From positions 1,860,001 through 1,924,000 of the forward strand of contig OY720101.1 in NCBI GenBank assembly GCA_963082875.1: DNA of 64,000 bases, given 5' to 3'. How positions within the stretch are numbered: position 1 is the stretch's first letter; every line of letters begins with the position of its first letter. The DNA is from Corella eumyota. Lineage: Eukaryota > Chordata > Ascidiacea > Phlebobranchia > Corellidae. The notes below the pieces were generated by a model. That model was not told where the DNA came from and ran no database searches. It saw nothing but the letters and a program-made list of their open reading frames with translations. Shown piece by piece: positions 52,296 through 62,332 of this stretch. The position numbers and the translations under genes were made by a program.

Positions 52296-53889
52296 ATTAA
52301 TATTCATAAAAGTTATGTGCATATTACATAAAAATTGCCAAATCTTAAAATCCAAAATTAATTGCTTTATTAGATGCGCACTTGTCTAACTTAAATCCCA
52401 GATAAAGAAATTTGCAAAAAAAATTTAAAATAAAAAAGTTAGGACAAATTTTTGTTTTGGCCAGTTGGCCTTTAAGTGACCCCGGTGAGGTCATATGCAT
52501 ATATAATTATAAATTTATACAAAAATATTTTTTTTTTAAATTTGAAATTCAATTTACCAAAACAACTGCAGTAACGTTATGAACCTATTTTAAGAATATT
52601 TTTAAAAAATATTAATATTCATAAAAGTTATGTGCATATTACATAAAAATTGCCAAATCTTAAAATCCAAAATTAATTGCTTTATTATTTGCGCACTTGT
52701 CTAACTTAAATCCCAGATAAAGAAATTTGCAAAAAAAATTTAAAATAAAAAGTTAGGACAAATTTTTGTTTTGGCCAGTTGGCCTTTAAGTGACCCCGGT
52801 GAGGTCATATGCATATATAATTATAAGTTTATACAAAATTTTTTTTTTTTTAAATTTGAAATTCAATTTACCAAAACAACTGCAGTAACGTTATGGACCT
52901 ATTTTAAGAATATTTAAAAAAAATATTAATATTCATAAAAGTTATGTGCATATTACATAAAGATTGCCAAATCTTAAAATTCAAAATTAATTGCTTTATT
53001 AGATGCGCACTTGTCTAACTTAAATCCCAGATAAAGAAATTTGCAAAAAAAATTTAAAATAAAAAAGTTAGGACAAATTTTTGTTTTGGCCAGTTGGCCT
53101 TTAAGTAACCCCGGTGAGGTCATATGCATATATAATTATAAATTTATACAAAAATATTTTTTTTTTTAATTTGAAATTCATTTTACCAAAACAACTGCAG
53201 TAACGTTATGAACCTATTTTTAAAATATTTAAAAAAAATATTAATATTCATAAAAGTTATGTGCATATTATATAAAAATTGCCAAATCTTAAAATCCAAA
53301 ATTAATTGCTTTATTAGATGCGCACTTGTCTCACTTAAATCCCAGATAAAGAAATTTGCAAAAAAAATTTAAAATAAAAAAGTTAGGACAAATTTTTGTT
53401 TTGGCCAGTTGGCCTTTAAGTGACCCCGGTGAGGTCATATGCATATATGATTATAAGTTTATACAAAAAATTTTTTTTTTAAATTTAAAATTCAATTTAC
53501 CTAAACAACTGCAGTAACGTTATGAACCTATTTTAAGAATATTTTTCAAAAATATTAATATTCATAAAAGTTATGTGCATATTACATAAAAATTGCCAAA
53601 TCTTAAAATTCAAAATGAATTGCTTTATTAGATGCGCATTTGTCTAACTTAAATCCCAGATAAAGAAATTTGCAAAAAAAATTTAAAATAAAAAAGTTAG
53701 GACAAATTTTTGTTTTGGCCAGTTGGCCTTTAAGTGACCCCGGTGAGGTCATATGCATATATAATTATAAGTTTACAAAAAAAACATCACCTACCCAATT
53801 AACGTTGATTTGTCACATGACCAATTAGTTCCGCTTGAATGAACATGAGATATTTAAAAAATATTTTCTTTGACTTTTTGAAATAGACA

Positions 53890-54011
53890 TAGTTAAGAGT
53901 CGAACCCACCACTACCAAAGTTTAAATTAATTTTTTTTTGCTCTTGCGCTACACCGGATTTAAACTGGGGCCATTGGCTTGTGAGTATAGCTCCTTAACG
54001 TTGCGCCAACT
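53890..54011 (-). repeat. tRNA-derived SINE fragment
   Basis: On the minus strand, box-A-like TTGGCGCAACGTTAAGGAGC is followed by box-B-like CAGTTTAAATCCGG, an A run, and a second box-B-like GGTGGGTTCGACTC. The two B boxes suggest a composite or dimeric SINE. Confidence 0.45.
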
Positions 54012-54717
54012 AGAAATAATGTAACACGACGTTTATTTATATATACATATAAATAGAAAAATACGACAGGACCAAAAAAGTATTAGTTAAAAAAAATATA
54101 AAAACTAGATTTATTTGATAAATAAAAAATGGTTCGAAATTATTTGATTATTTTTAAAATTAATCTTTATTGTGAATAAATTTATGCATAAACATTACTT
54201 AATTAAAAATATTAACTAAACTAATTAAACAAATATTATATATACCTTTTTTTAATTATTAGACTAAAAAATTAATTTTTTTTTATTATTCTGCGCTTTA
54301 ATAACAATCCCTGATTTTTATTAAATAAACAAGCTATTAAATATGATAAACATACAAAAATTAATTTTTTAACTTGTTTTTATTTAACTAATATCATAAT
54401 ATACAATTGACCAAAATTTGAAAACCTAACAACAATCTTTAAATTTTAATTAATAAACATCTATTAATTAGTAATTAGTGATAAAAATTAAAATTTTAAT
54501 TCATTTTTGAGTTACTAATATCATGATACATAACTGACCAAAATTTAAAAACCTGATAACGATCTTTAAATTTTAATAAACAAAGACCTTTTAAATTTTC
54601 AGAATAGGAGACTCAGAAAACAACAATATGACAAACAACATACTAAAATTTCAAAACTTTCAATGTGCTAAAACAAAAGTTATTTTAAACCAAAATTCGG
54701 ACTAGTAAGAATAAAAA

Positions 54718-54845
54718 TAATAATAATAATAATAATAAATATAATAACAATAACAATATGTTTTCGAAATCTAAGATTTCGAACCATAATAATAAATATA
54801 ATGACAATAACAATATGTTTTCGAAATCTAAGATTTCGAACCATA
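54718..54845 (+). repeat. AAT microsatellite plus 57-bp tandem with TTCGAAATC hairpin
   Basis: An AAT run leads into two copies of a 57-bp unit. Each unit contains the perfect 9-bp inverted repeat TTCGAAATC TAA GATTTCGAA (54763-54783 and 54820-54840). Confidence 0.8.
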
Positions 54846-54859
54846 ATTATAATTGAATT

Positions 54860-54925
54860 GTAAAAGAGCTTGTAAGGTTTAATCTCTGCGTGATACTTTG
54901 TTGTAAGTTCGATTCTCATTAAAAT
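54860..54925 (+). repeat. tRNA-like SINE head fragment
   Basis: Box-A-like AAAAGAGCTTGTAAGG and box-B-like GTAAGTTCGATTCTCA are spaced as in a tRNA, but the arms do not pair as a working tRNA. Confidence 0.35.
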
Positions 54926-55074
54926 AGCAAATTCTGGCAAACCTGAAAGTTCTAAATTACATTATAACATTGTTATTTCTTAAAAAAACATATTAACGTT
55001 GTAATTAACATATTAACGTTGTAATTAGGATAAATTTATAATAATCAGCAAAAAAATAAAAATAAATAAAAACA

Positions 55075-55146
55075 TGGAGATGCCGGGGATTGAACCCGGG
55101 GCCTCATACATGCAAAGCATGCGCTCTACCACTGAGCTACATCCCC
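55075..55146 (-). tRNA. trnA-UGC: tRNA-Ala, anticodon UGC
   Basis: A complete 72-nt cloverleaf on the minus strand. The acceptor stem GGGGATG pairs with CATCTCC. The D arm is GCTC/GAGC with loop AGTGGTA. The anticodon arm CATGC/GTATG (one G-T pair) encloses TTTGCAT with anticodon TGC. The T arm CCGGG/CCCGG has loop TTCAATC, and the discriminator base is A. There is no intron and CCA is not encoded. Box A (TAGCTCAGTGG) and box B (GGTTCAATCC) are intact, and a TTTTT run ends transcription a few bases after the 3' end. It looks functional. Confidence 0.96.
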
Positions 55147-56037
55147 ACATAAAAAACGATCCAACGTTAATGGTCATTGAAAAGCGAAGTTATTTTACAC
55201 TACCTAACGAAACCAACTAATTAATATAACTATGAATATATTGTTAGCAAATTTTGTTATTTTTTCGTTAATTGCTATGCATATTATTATTATACTATGG
55301 GATTAGTAACTATGTCATGTTATACTGTATAACATGACATAATTACTTTTAATAATTTTAAATGTAAATTATATATATATTTTTTTGTCATATATATTTT
55401 TTTTTGTTTTTTGTCTTTTATTAAAAAAAAAATAAATAAAGAGTATTAAACAGAAATTTATGTTAATTTTAACGGAAGTTTTTTCAGGTGGTCTATTTTA
55501 TAAATTATTTATTACTAACGATGAAATAAAAACAACAAATTTAACAAATTCTAATAAAAAACCACGTCAATACAATACGTTTGTATGAAATAATATCTTA
55601 TATTATAATATTACACGTTTTCCCAAATGTCATGACGTCATAATGATGGAATTGTTAACGAACAAATATCGATACCCGTTTTTAATCCAATGAGAAGAAG
55701 AGAGAAAAGAAAAAAAGGGTTTCTATTTTCCATCTGCCTTTGGAGAATAAAAGAAGATAAGATCAATATAATTTTTCATTCTAAAATGAAGATTATTATA
55801 CTGCACTAGTGTAGGTGTTAATAAGCAAAGGCGACAAGTTTTTATAAAAAATGTATTTTTAAATAAAGTTTTTAGTCTTATTTATTATCTTCATTAATAA
55901 ATTATTTTTTAATTTTGGGATAAGTAATTTATTTAGTTTTTTGTTTTTTAGATTTTTAATTCATTTTAAAAATATTTTTAAAAAGTGTTGAAAAACAAAC
56001 TTTAACAAGGTATCTACAGGAAAAGAAAAAGAAGAAT
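55147..56037. other. Spacer between tRNA-Ala and the secreted-protein gene
   Basis: AT-rich. It contains a 43-bp palindrome (55305-55347), one TGACGTCA near 55633, and a TATA-like TTTATAAAAAA near 55837 about 200 bp before the downstream ATG. No gene is seen. Confidence 0.5.
55305..55347. repeat. Near-perfect 43-bp palindrome
   Basis: TATGTCATGTTATAC and GTATAACATGACATA are separated by one T. The arms extend by five further paired bases (AGTAA/TTACT) past one mismatch. Confidence 0.85.
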
Positions 56038-59000
56038 ATGTTAACCATTCTATTTTCAATTGTTTTGTCTTTATCATTAACACAACGTAAGTACAAGAAT
56101 TTATTTTTATTATTTAAACTAGTCGATAGCCCGCGTTTCGGTTAAGATTTTAAGTGTCATATTATTGTCGTAACTCTTAACTAATATAAGTTACCCATGC
56201 ACCATAAAGGACAGTTTTTATTTTAAAAGCCTTTAAATTGGACATAAATTTGTACATAAATAAATTCCAAACTCCATTATAAATAAACTCCATTATTATA
56301 TTTTTATTAAAAAAACTAAAAAAATTTACTTAATTAGTATTTCATGTTATTTTTAATAGTTACAAAAATATTTGATCAAAAATTTTCGTCTTAAATTCTA
56401 AAGTAAAAATCGATTTTTTCTAACCAAGTGTGAAATGAAAATTACTTTTATATTATACACGGGATTCCAATTAACACGGATCCGGCCATACTATTATAAT
56501 ATATTCGTTTCAACACATATGTCAAGTATTACTGATATCCACTATTCAATAGGGATTTCAAATCCCGTATTCCTACGTTTGCGTTACTTTTAACGAAAAT
56601 GTCAGAATGAATTATTCATGTTTTTTCTAATTTTAAATATTTTTGACGTCAGGCCGTAATTAAGACACAACCGAATATTTTTAACATCCTGGTTGATTAC
56701 TTTTAAATATTTATACAATAGAACAGCTGGTAAAATTTTGAGATTTTTACTTTTCAAAATAACGGTAAATAAGCTTTATGCGGTTTGGGGTTTAATAAAT
56801 TATGAATTGATTTAAACTCAAATGTCAAACGCATACTCATAAATTATTATAAATGTTAATGCTGTCTTAAATATTAAATTCGACTTTAGGAAAATTGAAA
56901 TGCTTGATTTAGTATATAAGCAAACGACCACTTGATACGAAAAAGTTAAATCCAATCTTCATAAAAACTTTAACTTTTTGTAACAATTTCATGAAACGAA
57001 CATCTTAAACAATTCTATATACTTTAAACCACCATTTAAAATACATCTTATACAGAGATTGTCAGTGTACCGGTTCCAACAACAACAACTACTACAGAAA
57101 CAACTACCACAACAACAAATATTACTCCAGAACAAAACAACTCAATCACAAACGATGAAGTAGTGAGTTGAAAGTTATTTTATGTTCTTTTTGTAACTGT
57201 TTTAAATATTAAAAGGCTTAAACTAAAGAAATGTTGCCCTCTAAGTTAGGATTAAAATTTAGTTTAATTTTTATAAGAAAAAACATTTTGCTTATTTTAC
57301 TTGGTATGTATAGGCAAATTGAACTGACGTAAGCACCATTGTTACGGTTTACCAATGGTTTATTTTGAATATTTTGAATCTGATATTAAACAATGTGTAT
57401 CTTTGTAGTTAAGGTTATACCGGTAAAAAATATTGTGAAATTTATTGATTTTATCATTTTTAAAACGTTTACCAGACGTCCTTAAAACCAAATTAAAAAA
57501 TAGTAATAACATTTCAACAATGGTGCTTACGAGATTTTATTGAAAATAAACAAGCGAGTTAATTGTTAAAACGTCAGTAGGAATCAATATGTTTTTGATG
57601 GAACAGATTTTGTTGATTAGAAATTGAATAAACTACTTTTTCTGATTCTAAATTTGTAACAAAATAAGCTCGGATCGATAAACCGAAAACACAATTTAAT
57701 TTAAAAGAAAAACTCTATTTAAATTTATTTTCAAATTGTTTTAATTTTAACTGTTATCTTCTAAAAAAAGTTTACCAAAAAAAAAATTTTTAAATCCTAT
57801 TTTTTTAAATTTTTTAATACTTTTTTTATTTTTGACATATTTTTAAAATTTTTGGACATTTTCTATTTTTAACTTTTTAATATTTTAATATTTTTTTTAT
57901 TTTTTTTATAGACAATGAATTGTCTTATGGAAGCTATTATGGCGATGTCGGGGGGAGATAAAAGTGTTTCGGAATTCTGCAAAAATTTTCTCATAATGCA
58001 ACAATCAGATGGCAAAGATAACTCGGGTACTTTCTGAATATTTGAAACAAAAATTTTAATATTTTAGTTTTGAGTGGGGTTTGGTTTTGTTAAAACAATT
58101 CGTTTAGAAAATGACAAGGTTTTTAAAGTCCCCAATATGGATAATATTATTGTTTTACATGGCCTGGTTTTTTGTTATTTTTTGCATCATTAATTCTTTT
58201 TAAAAAATTTTAATAATTTTTTTCGTATCACCTTAAGGTTATAGATTTATATATTTTGAGTAGAGAAATGTGAGCTGTTGGGACGTTTTTAATTTTGTTT
58301 TATTTTATTCAGTTAAAACTGGAAAAGAGGTCACAGCGCCACCTGCAACCGCCGACCCTGATTTGCAGAACGAACTGAACGATCTGACGTCACAATTACG
58401 TGGAATCAATGCCGATTATGACGTCAACAATGACGATAATGTCCTGGGATTAAAACGTAGCGCGAATGGAGGTAAGAATATTAAAACGGAAAATTAAAAA
58501 ATAAATTAGAATTTTTAATATTTTTTAATTTATTTTTTGTTTTAGAATTAAATGAAAATAATAACAACGTTATTAATATGGAGACTGGTAAAAAGAATAA
58601 CGAAGATATTTTGGGTGAGTTCCCACAATAAATTTCGTTTTGTTATAACTTTTATTTAATTTTTAAATTACAAATATATATTAAAAAAAACTAAAAAAAA
58701 AATTAAATTCGCTTAAAATTTATAAATTCCCTATTGCTAACAGATAATACAGATCAATCTAATACTGATGACGACATAATGAATGGTGATTCAATAAACA
58801 CCCCGTTTATTACGTCACTGAACGAAGAAGATGGAGAGTTCTTGGTCATCCCGCTCGATTACCTCAAAAACGAAATTTTAAACGAAGAAAGTTTAATAGA
58901 TTCAATTCCTGAAGAAAACCAAGAAGACGAGAAAGATAATGGAGATAGTGACGTAACAAAAGAAGGTATAAAATATGACAATATATTTTTAGGAGGCACT

Positions 59001-60728
59001 TTAAGGGTAAAAATTGAGCAAAGGGGATTTCCCAGCAGGGGGGTATTAAAATATTTTTTAATGTTTAGTGTTCCGCAATAGTTTCGTTACATAACCTGTC
59101 ATAAAAATCCTTCACAATTTAGTTATATTTAAAAATCCAATAAATTGAAAAAACAAAATTTAATGACATGTCAACAACAGAAAAATATTTTAAATATAAC
59201 ACCAACAACTTACGTCAGAGAGAATAAAAAATCTTCAATTATTTAAAATAAATCAATATCGAACTTGCTTGAACCTTTGCTTAATTATATTTTTTTTGAC
59301 CAATTTTTTTTAATTACTAAAATTCTTCTTAAATAAATATGGAAAAATAAAAAAATAAGTATTAACAAATCGAAAAAACGAATAAAAAATATTCATTTTT
59401 AATTTTTTTGTTTTTTAGCTTTTGAAAAAGACAACGATGAATTGATTGGGGACAGTATGATGTCAGACAATAATAACTATGACGCAATTAACAACAACAA
59501 TGACGCACAGGCAGTTTGGAATGACGAAAACACTCCGACCGAAGATGCAATGACAGAGGTGGGATTTTAATAAAACAATATTTTAAAGTCAGATTTATAA
59601 AACGTTGCAGAAATGTAAAAAAGCTGGGAAACTAAATTACATAAATTCGCATCATTTTACATATAAAAGAGCTTAGTGGACGAGTATATGTATGTCCAAT
59701 AAATAGGACTACAAAATAAATAAAAGGGTGGTTTGTGGTGCAGGTGATTTATCGCGGGCAATTATTAGTTAAAAGTTGCGATCATATTACGACAATTAAA
59801 ATTCTAACCGTAGGACAGGCCATTGGCTAAACTTATATAACGTTAACAATTTTAATTAAACCATATAGAAGCGTTAAAATATTTAAAATCTCAAAACTAA
59901 CCCAAAATTAATTTACGAAACAAACTTTAATTTGACAATTTTCTTTCATTATTTTATAATTTATATGTTTTTTGACGTATAATTTAAACATGTAATCTCA
60001 AATTCGTCAATATGTAAATATATCGATTCAAAAACGTCAATAACATATTTGAAAGTCTTGTTTTTATGTTAAATAATTCAACAGTTTGGTATTTTCCACT
60101 CATTAATTCGTGGCCCCTTTTAAACATTTCAAATACAAATATTAATAATTAACAAAGTCAATCTTTCAAGAATGAGCAAATGTTCATATAATATAAGCTT
60201 ATATATAATGTTGTTGTGGCATTCATAATTTAAATAGGTAGGCAGAATTTAGAAATGTTATCATGCATTTTACGAACACCAAGTGGTACTGATTTTCTAT
60301 CAGTTAAAAATCATTATCAATTAAAGAAAATCGTATAGGAAAACATCTTTTTAATATGTCAAAATCTTGTTACAATTTAAATTTTAAACCATTTCACATA
60401 AAAAAGAAAGACCTAATACATAAATTAAAGTTTAAAAAAAACATTTTACAAACACCAAATTACTAATTTTTTTTGCTAAAATAATATATTTAACAAAATC
60501 ACATAGAAAACCAGTTTTTATATACCTAATTTTTCAACAAATAAAATCCCAAAAATCTAGAAAAAAAAAGAAAGACCTAAAATATAAATAAATTTATTTC
60601 TAATTTTTACAAATATTTTTAACTTGCAGAAGGAAATGGCGATTATGTATAGACTCGAACTCGACTTATCAAGACTTGGCGAGGACTTAAAAATCCTGAA
60701 TATTAGACCTTCTTCATTAAAAGAATAA
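56038..60728 (+). CDS. Secreted Thr-rich/acidic protein of unknown function, 8 exons, 319 residues
   Basis: Exons: 56038-56086, 57056-57162, 57912-58026, 58313-58471, 58546-58614, 58744-58965, 59419-59558, 60630-60728, totalling 960 nt with all phases matching. Exon 1 is a signal peptide, MLTILFSIVLSLSLTQ. Exon 2 is a Thr-rich, probably O-glycosylated stretch (VPTTTTTTETTTTTT). Exon 3 holds the only two cysteines (MNCLMEAIMAM and EFCKNF), likely one disulfide. Exons 4-7 are rich in Asp, Asn and Glu with no fold I recognise; exon 4 has a dibasic site LKRSANGG that could be cleaved. Exon 8 ends in a predicted helix (AIMYRLELDLSRLGEDLKIL). A secreted fate is inferred from the signal peptide. I know no family for it; it may be tunicate-specific. 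Short introns and consistent phases argue for a real gene. Confidence 0.75.
56118..56285 (+). repeat. Dispersed repeat, copy 3
   Basis: The most complete copy: ACTAGTCGATAGCCCGCG, GTCATATTATTGTCGTAACT, CTTAACTAATAT, CCATGCACCATAAAGG, CCTTTAAATTGGACATAAA. It lies in the first intron of the secreted-protein gene. Confidence 0.55.
57328..57531. mobile_element. MITE-like element with 16-bp terminal inverted repeats
   Basis: The left end CGTAAGCACCATTGTT is exactly inverted at the right end (AACAATGGTGCTTACG); 204 bp in all, with no coding capacity. A further CCATTG...CAATGG stem sits next to the left end. I see no clear target-site duplication, so the family is not assigned. Confidence 0.55.
59672..59830 (-). 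repeat. Dispersed repeat, copy 4
   Basis: Read on the minus strand: GTCGTAATATGATCGCAACT, TTTTAACTAATAATTGCCCG, ATCACCTGCACCACAAAC, TATTGGACATACATATAC. The order and spacing match copies 1 and 3. It lies in the last intron of the secreted-protein gene. Confidence 0.55.
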
Positions 60729-61015
60729 CCGACGATTTAAATGCTACTTTGTACATAAAATTTTAAATTTAAAAATGTCGTAAATTTTGTAGCTAAATTA
60801 AAAATGTTTATTTTTTTTCATAATTTTTTGAATATTGCGCACTCATATATTGTTAAGATTTTATTTCAACTCGGACGTCTGTGCAATAGATTTGTTAAAA
60901 ACTGTAATTTGTGACGTCATATTATTATGTTGTTTAATTTCATAATCATATTTATTCACAACTAAAAAAAACGCTACACTATTCTTCCTAAATTTGGTTT
61001 GTAAATATTTCTTAA

Positions 61016-61021
61016 AATAAA
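61016..61021 (+). terminator. Candidate poly(A) signal of the secreted-protein gene
   Basis: AATAAA about 290 bp after the stop codon. A minus-strand AATAAA for the facing heat shock gene lies at 61078-61083, so the two genes end tail to tail within about 60 bp. Confidence 0.45.
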
Positions 61022-61077
61022 TATATCAACAGAAACTAGATTTTTTCTAATGGCAAGAAAATAGAAGTTATTTACAT

Positions 61078-61083
61078 TTTATT
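61078..61083 (-). terminator. Candidate poly(A) signal of the minus-strand small Hsp gene
   Basis: Reads AATAAA on the minus strand, about 150 bp after the stop codon at 61231. Confidence 0.4.
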
Positions 61084-61230
61084 TCACCTTTTTTGACGCA
61101 GAATTACACGATGTTAATAAATAAAGAATAGTATATATATACATAACTTCAATATGAATGATTATAAAAGATTAACATTGTACTGTTAGGCAAAAAATTA
61201 TAAACTCAAAAAGCTTAATTTCCAAACAAA

Positions 61231-61851
61231 TTATTCATCGTTTGCTTTTGAGCTTCCAGCTTCTTCTTGATTTGCCTCACTAGTTTCCTCTTCTTTTTTC
61301 TCACTGTTCTCTTCTGTATTGCCTTCTTCTACTTCATTATTCTCTTCTTTACCTTCTTCTAATTTCGTTACAGCAATTTCTTTCTCTTCAGGAAGAGAGA
61401 GAGCGGAGAGAAAGGGAGCTTGAATTCGGAGCACACCTTCGTCATTTAATTGTGATGTCAGCGCATCGACGTTGACGTCATCAGGAAGAACCAAAGATTT
61501 GTGATATTCTTTTCTGGAATAAGATTTTAATCCGTTTGAGTTTTCTTCCTCTTCTTTTGCAGCATCCACGACAAGTTTGTGTCCGATCACTTTGACCTTG
61601 ATCTCGGAGGAATCAAAACCTTCAAGTTTAAAATCAAACAAGAATTCTTTATTTTCATCTTTCTTCGCGCAACATTTTCTCTCTTCAGGTATTCTTCCGC
61701 CAGTCGCTAGAAGTAGTCCCGGAAGTAAATGATCAAAAATTTCGTCTTCAAAATTTCTTCTACGTTGTTGTCTTCGCGGACTTACGAAAAATGGATTAAA
61801 AATTTCTTCGTTGTAAAACGACGAAGCTGGGTAGACAATTCTGCAAGCCAT
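61231..61851 (-). CDS. Small heat shock protein (alpha-crystallin family), 206 residues
   Basis: A single-exon, ATP-independent chaperone gene of the Hsp20/alpha-crystallin family. The N-terminal arm (MACRIVYPASSF...) is Arg-rich and contains FFVSPRRQQRRR. The alpha-crystallin domain spans about residues 68-147: FDFKLEGFDSSEIKVKV and KLVVDA strands, HKSLVLPDDVNVDAL, and the signature GVLRIQAP. After it, EIAVTK supplies an I-x-V motif of the kind that docks into neighbouring subunits. The tail of about 45 residues is very Glu-rich. It is divergently paired with a sister at 62468; 75 consecutive domain residues are identical. Lack of introns fits rapid heat induction, and heat shock elements with a TATAAAAG box (61959-61966, minus strand) lie upstream. 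Start chosen at the ATG shared with the sister gene. Confidence 0.95.
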   Translation of the reverse strand: MACRIVYPASSFYNEEIFNPFFVSPRRQQRRRNFEDEIFDHLLPGLLLATGGRIPEERKCCAKKDENKEFLFDFKLEGFDSSEIKVKVIGHKLVVDAAKEEEENSNGLKSYSRKEYHKSLVLPDDVNVDALTSQLNDEGVLRIQAPFLSALSLPEEKEIAVTKLEEGKEENNEVEEGNTEENSEKKEEETSEANQEEAGSSKANDE

Positions 61852-62014
61852 TTTATTTTCTTCTAAATTCTTTTAATTTCTGATAAATAATCGATATCCA
61901 GTGACTTTAAATCTTTTGTTAATGATTCTGAATGATATCTTGTCTAAGATTCGCAATGCTTTTATACCAACTTGTCCGAATTCCAGAAAAATCGAGAAAC
62001 AAAAATGACTGATT

Positions 62015-62027
62015 TTCTAGAATATTC
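62015..62027. promoter_or_regulatory. Perfect three-unit heat shock element
   Basis: TTCTAGAATATTC, about 50 bp upstream of the TATA box of the minus-strand small Hsp gene. Confidence 0.8.
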
Positions 62028-62249
62028 TGACAATAGCGCGAACCTGCTTAAACAACAAATACACGGCGTATCAAAATTTTACAACGTCAAAAGTTAAAAA
62101 GTTAGATAATGTATTTTAAAAATAAAATACCAGAAATTTAAAATAATTTGCCATTTCAATTTAAATGGAAAACATAGTTAGCATTTTGCGTTAAAATTGT
62201 AGTTTAATTAACAAAACTGTAATAAATACAATTTTGACGCGCCGTGTGT

Positions 62250-62267
62250 TTCTAGAATATTCTAGAA
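62250..62267. promoter_or_regulatory. Perfect four-unit heat shock element
   Basis: TTCTAGAATATTCTAGAA: four inverted 5-bp units without a mismatch, the strongest HSF site in the window, placed centrally between the two genes. Confidence 0.85.
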
Positions 62268-62319
62268 GGTGCAATAGTGTTCTAGTTCTAGAAATTGCTG
62301 AAAAATTAAACTTTGTTAA

Positions 62320-62332
62320 TTCTAGAACGTTC
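62320..62332. promoter_or_regulatory. Perfect three-unit heat shock element
   Basis: TTCTAGAACGTTC, about 135 bp upstream of the plus-strand start codon, in the position equivalent to the 62015 element of the sister gene. Confidence 0.8.

Larger units (their letters stand above)
25527..53775 (+). repeat. 28.2 kb satellite array, about 90 tandem monomers of about 314 bp
   Basis: Direct head-to-tail copies without any interruption. Counting the marker ATTAATATTCATAAAAG gives 90 starts (25541 to 53554); the last unit is partial. Typical spacing is 313-315 bp, varying mainly in two A/T homopolymer tracts. Conserved blocks in order: GTGCATATTACATAAA, ATTGCCAAATCTTAAAAT, TTGCTTTATTAGATG, GGCCAGTTGGCC, GTGACCCCGGTGAGGTCA, TATGCATATATAATTATA, CAACTGCAGTAACGTTATG. 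One PstI-type CTGCAG occurs in nearly every unit. Monomer variants differ by diagnostic changes (GCGCAAATG, GCTCACTTG, GTGCACTTG, GCGCACTTG and others), which define higher-order blocks. It has no credible coding capacity: the 63-67 codon open frames in some units begin at TTG. It resembles a centromeric, pericentromeric or heterochromatic satellite, but the chromosomal location cannot be told from here. Confidence 0.97.
53776..55074. other. AT-rich spacer with SINE-like and hairpin repeats
   Basis: The satellite homology stops abruptly after ATAATTATAAGTTTA. What follows is AT-rich, with a tRNA-like SINE piece (53890-54011), a 57-bp tandem with a hairpin (54718-54845) and another tRNA-like piece (54860-54925). 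I see no gene. Confidence 0.6.

Noticed and set aside
25527-53775. CRISPR array or centromere CENP-B box interpretation
   Set aside because: The 314-bp units have no spacer/repeat alternation, and the host is a eukaryote. I found no good match to a CENP-B box in the monomer.
59023-59032. GGGGATTTCC, a kappa-B-like site in an intron
   Set aside because: A single 10-bp match in an intron is expected by chance often enough; no second site nearby.
58966-59081. Extension of the secreted-protein exon past 58965
   Set aside because: The open frame continues by chance into the intron; the gtataa donor and the phase of the next exon at 59419 give a better model.
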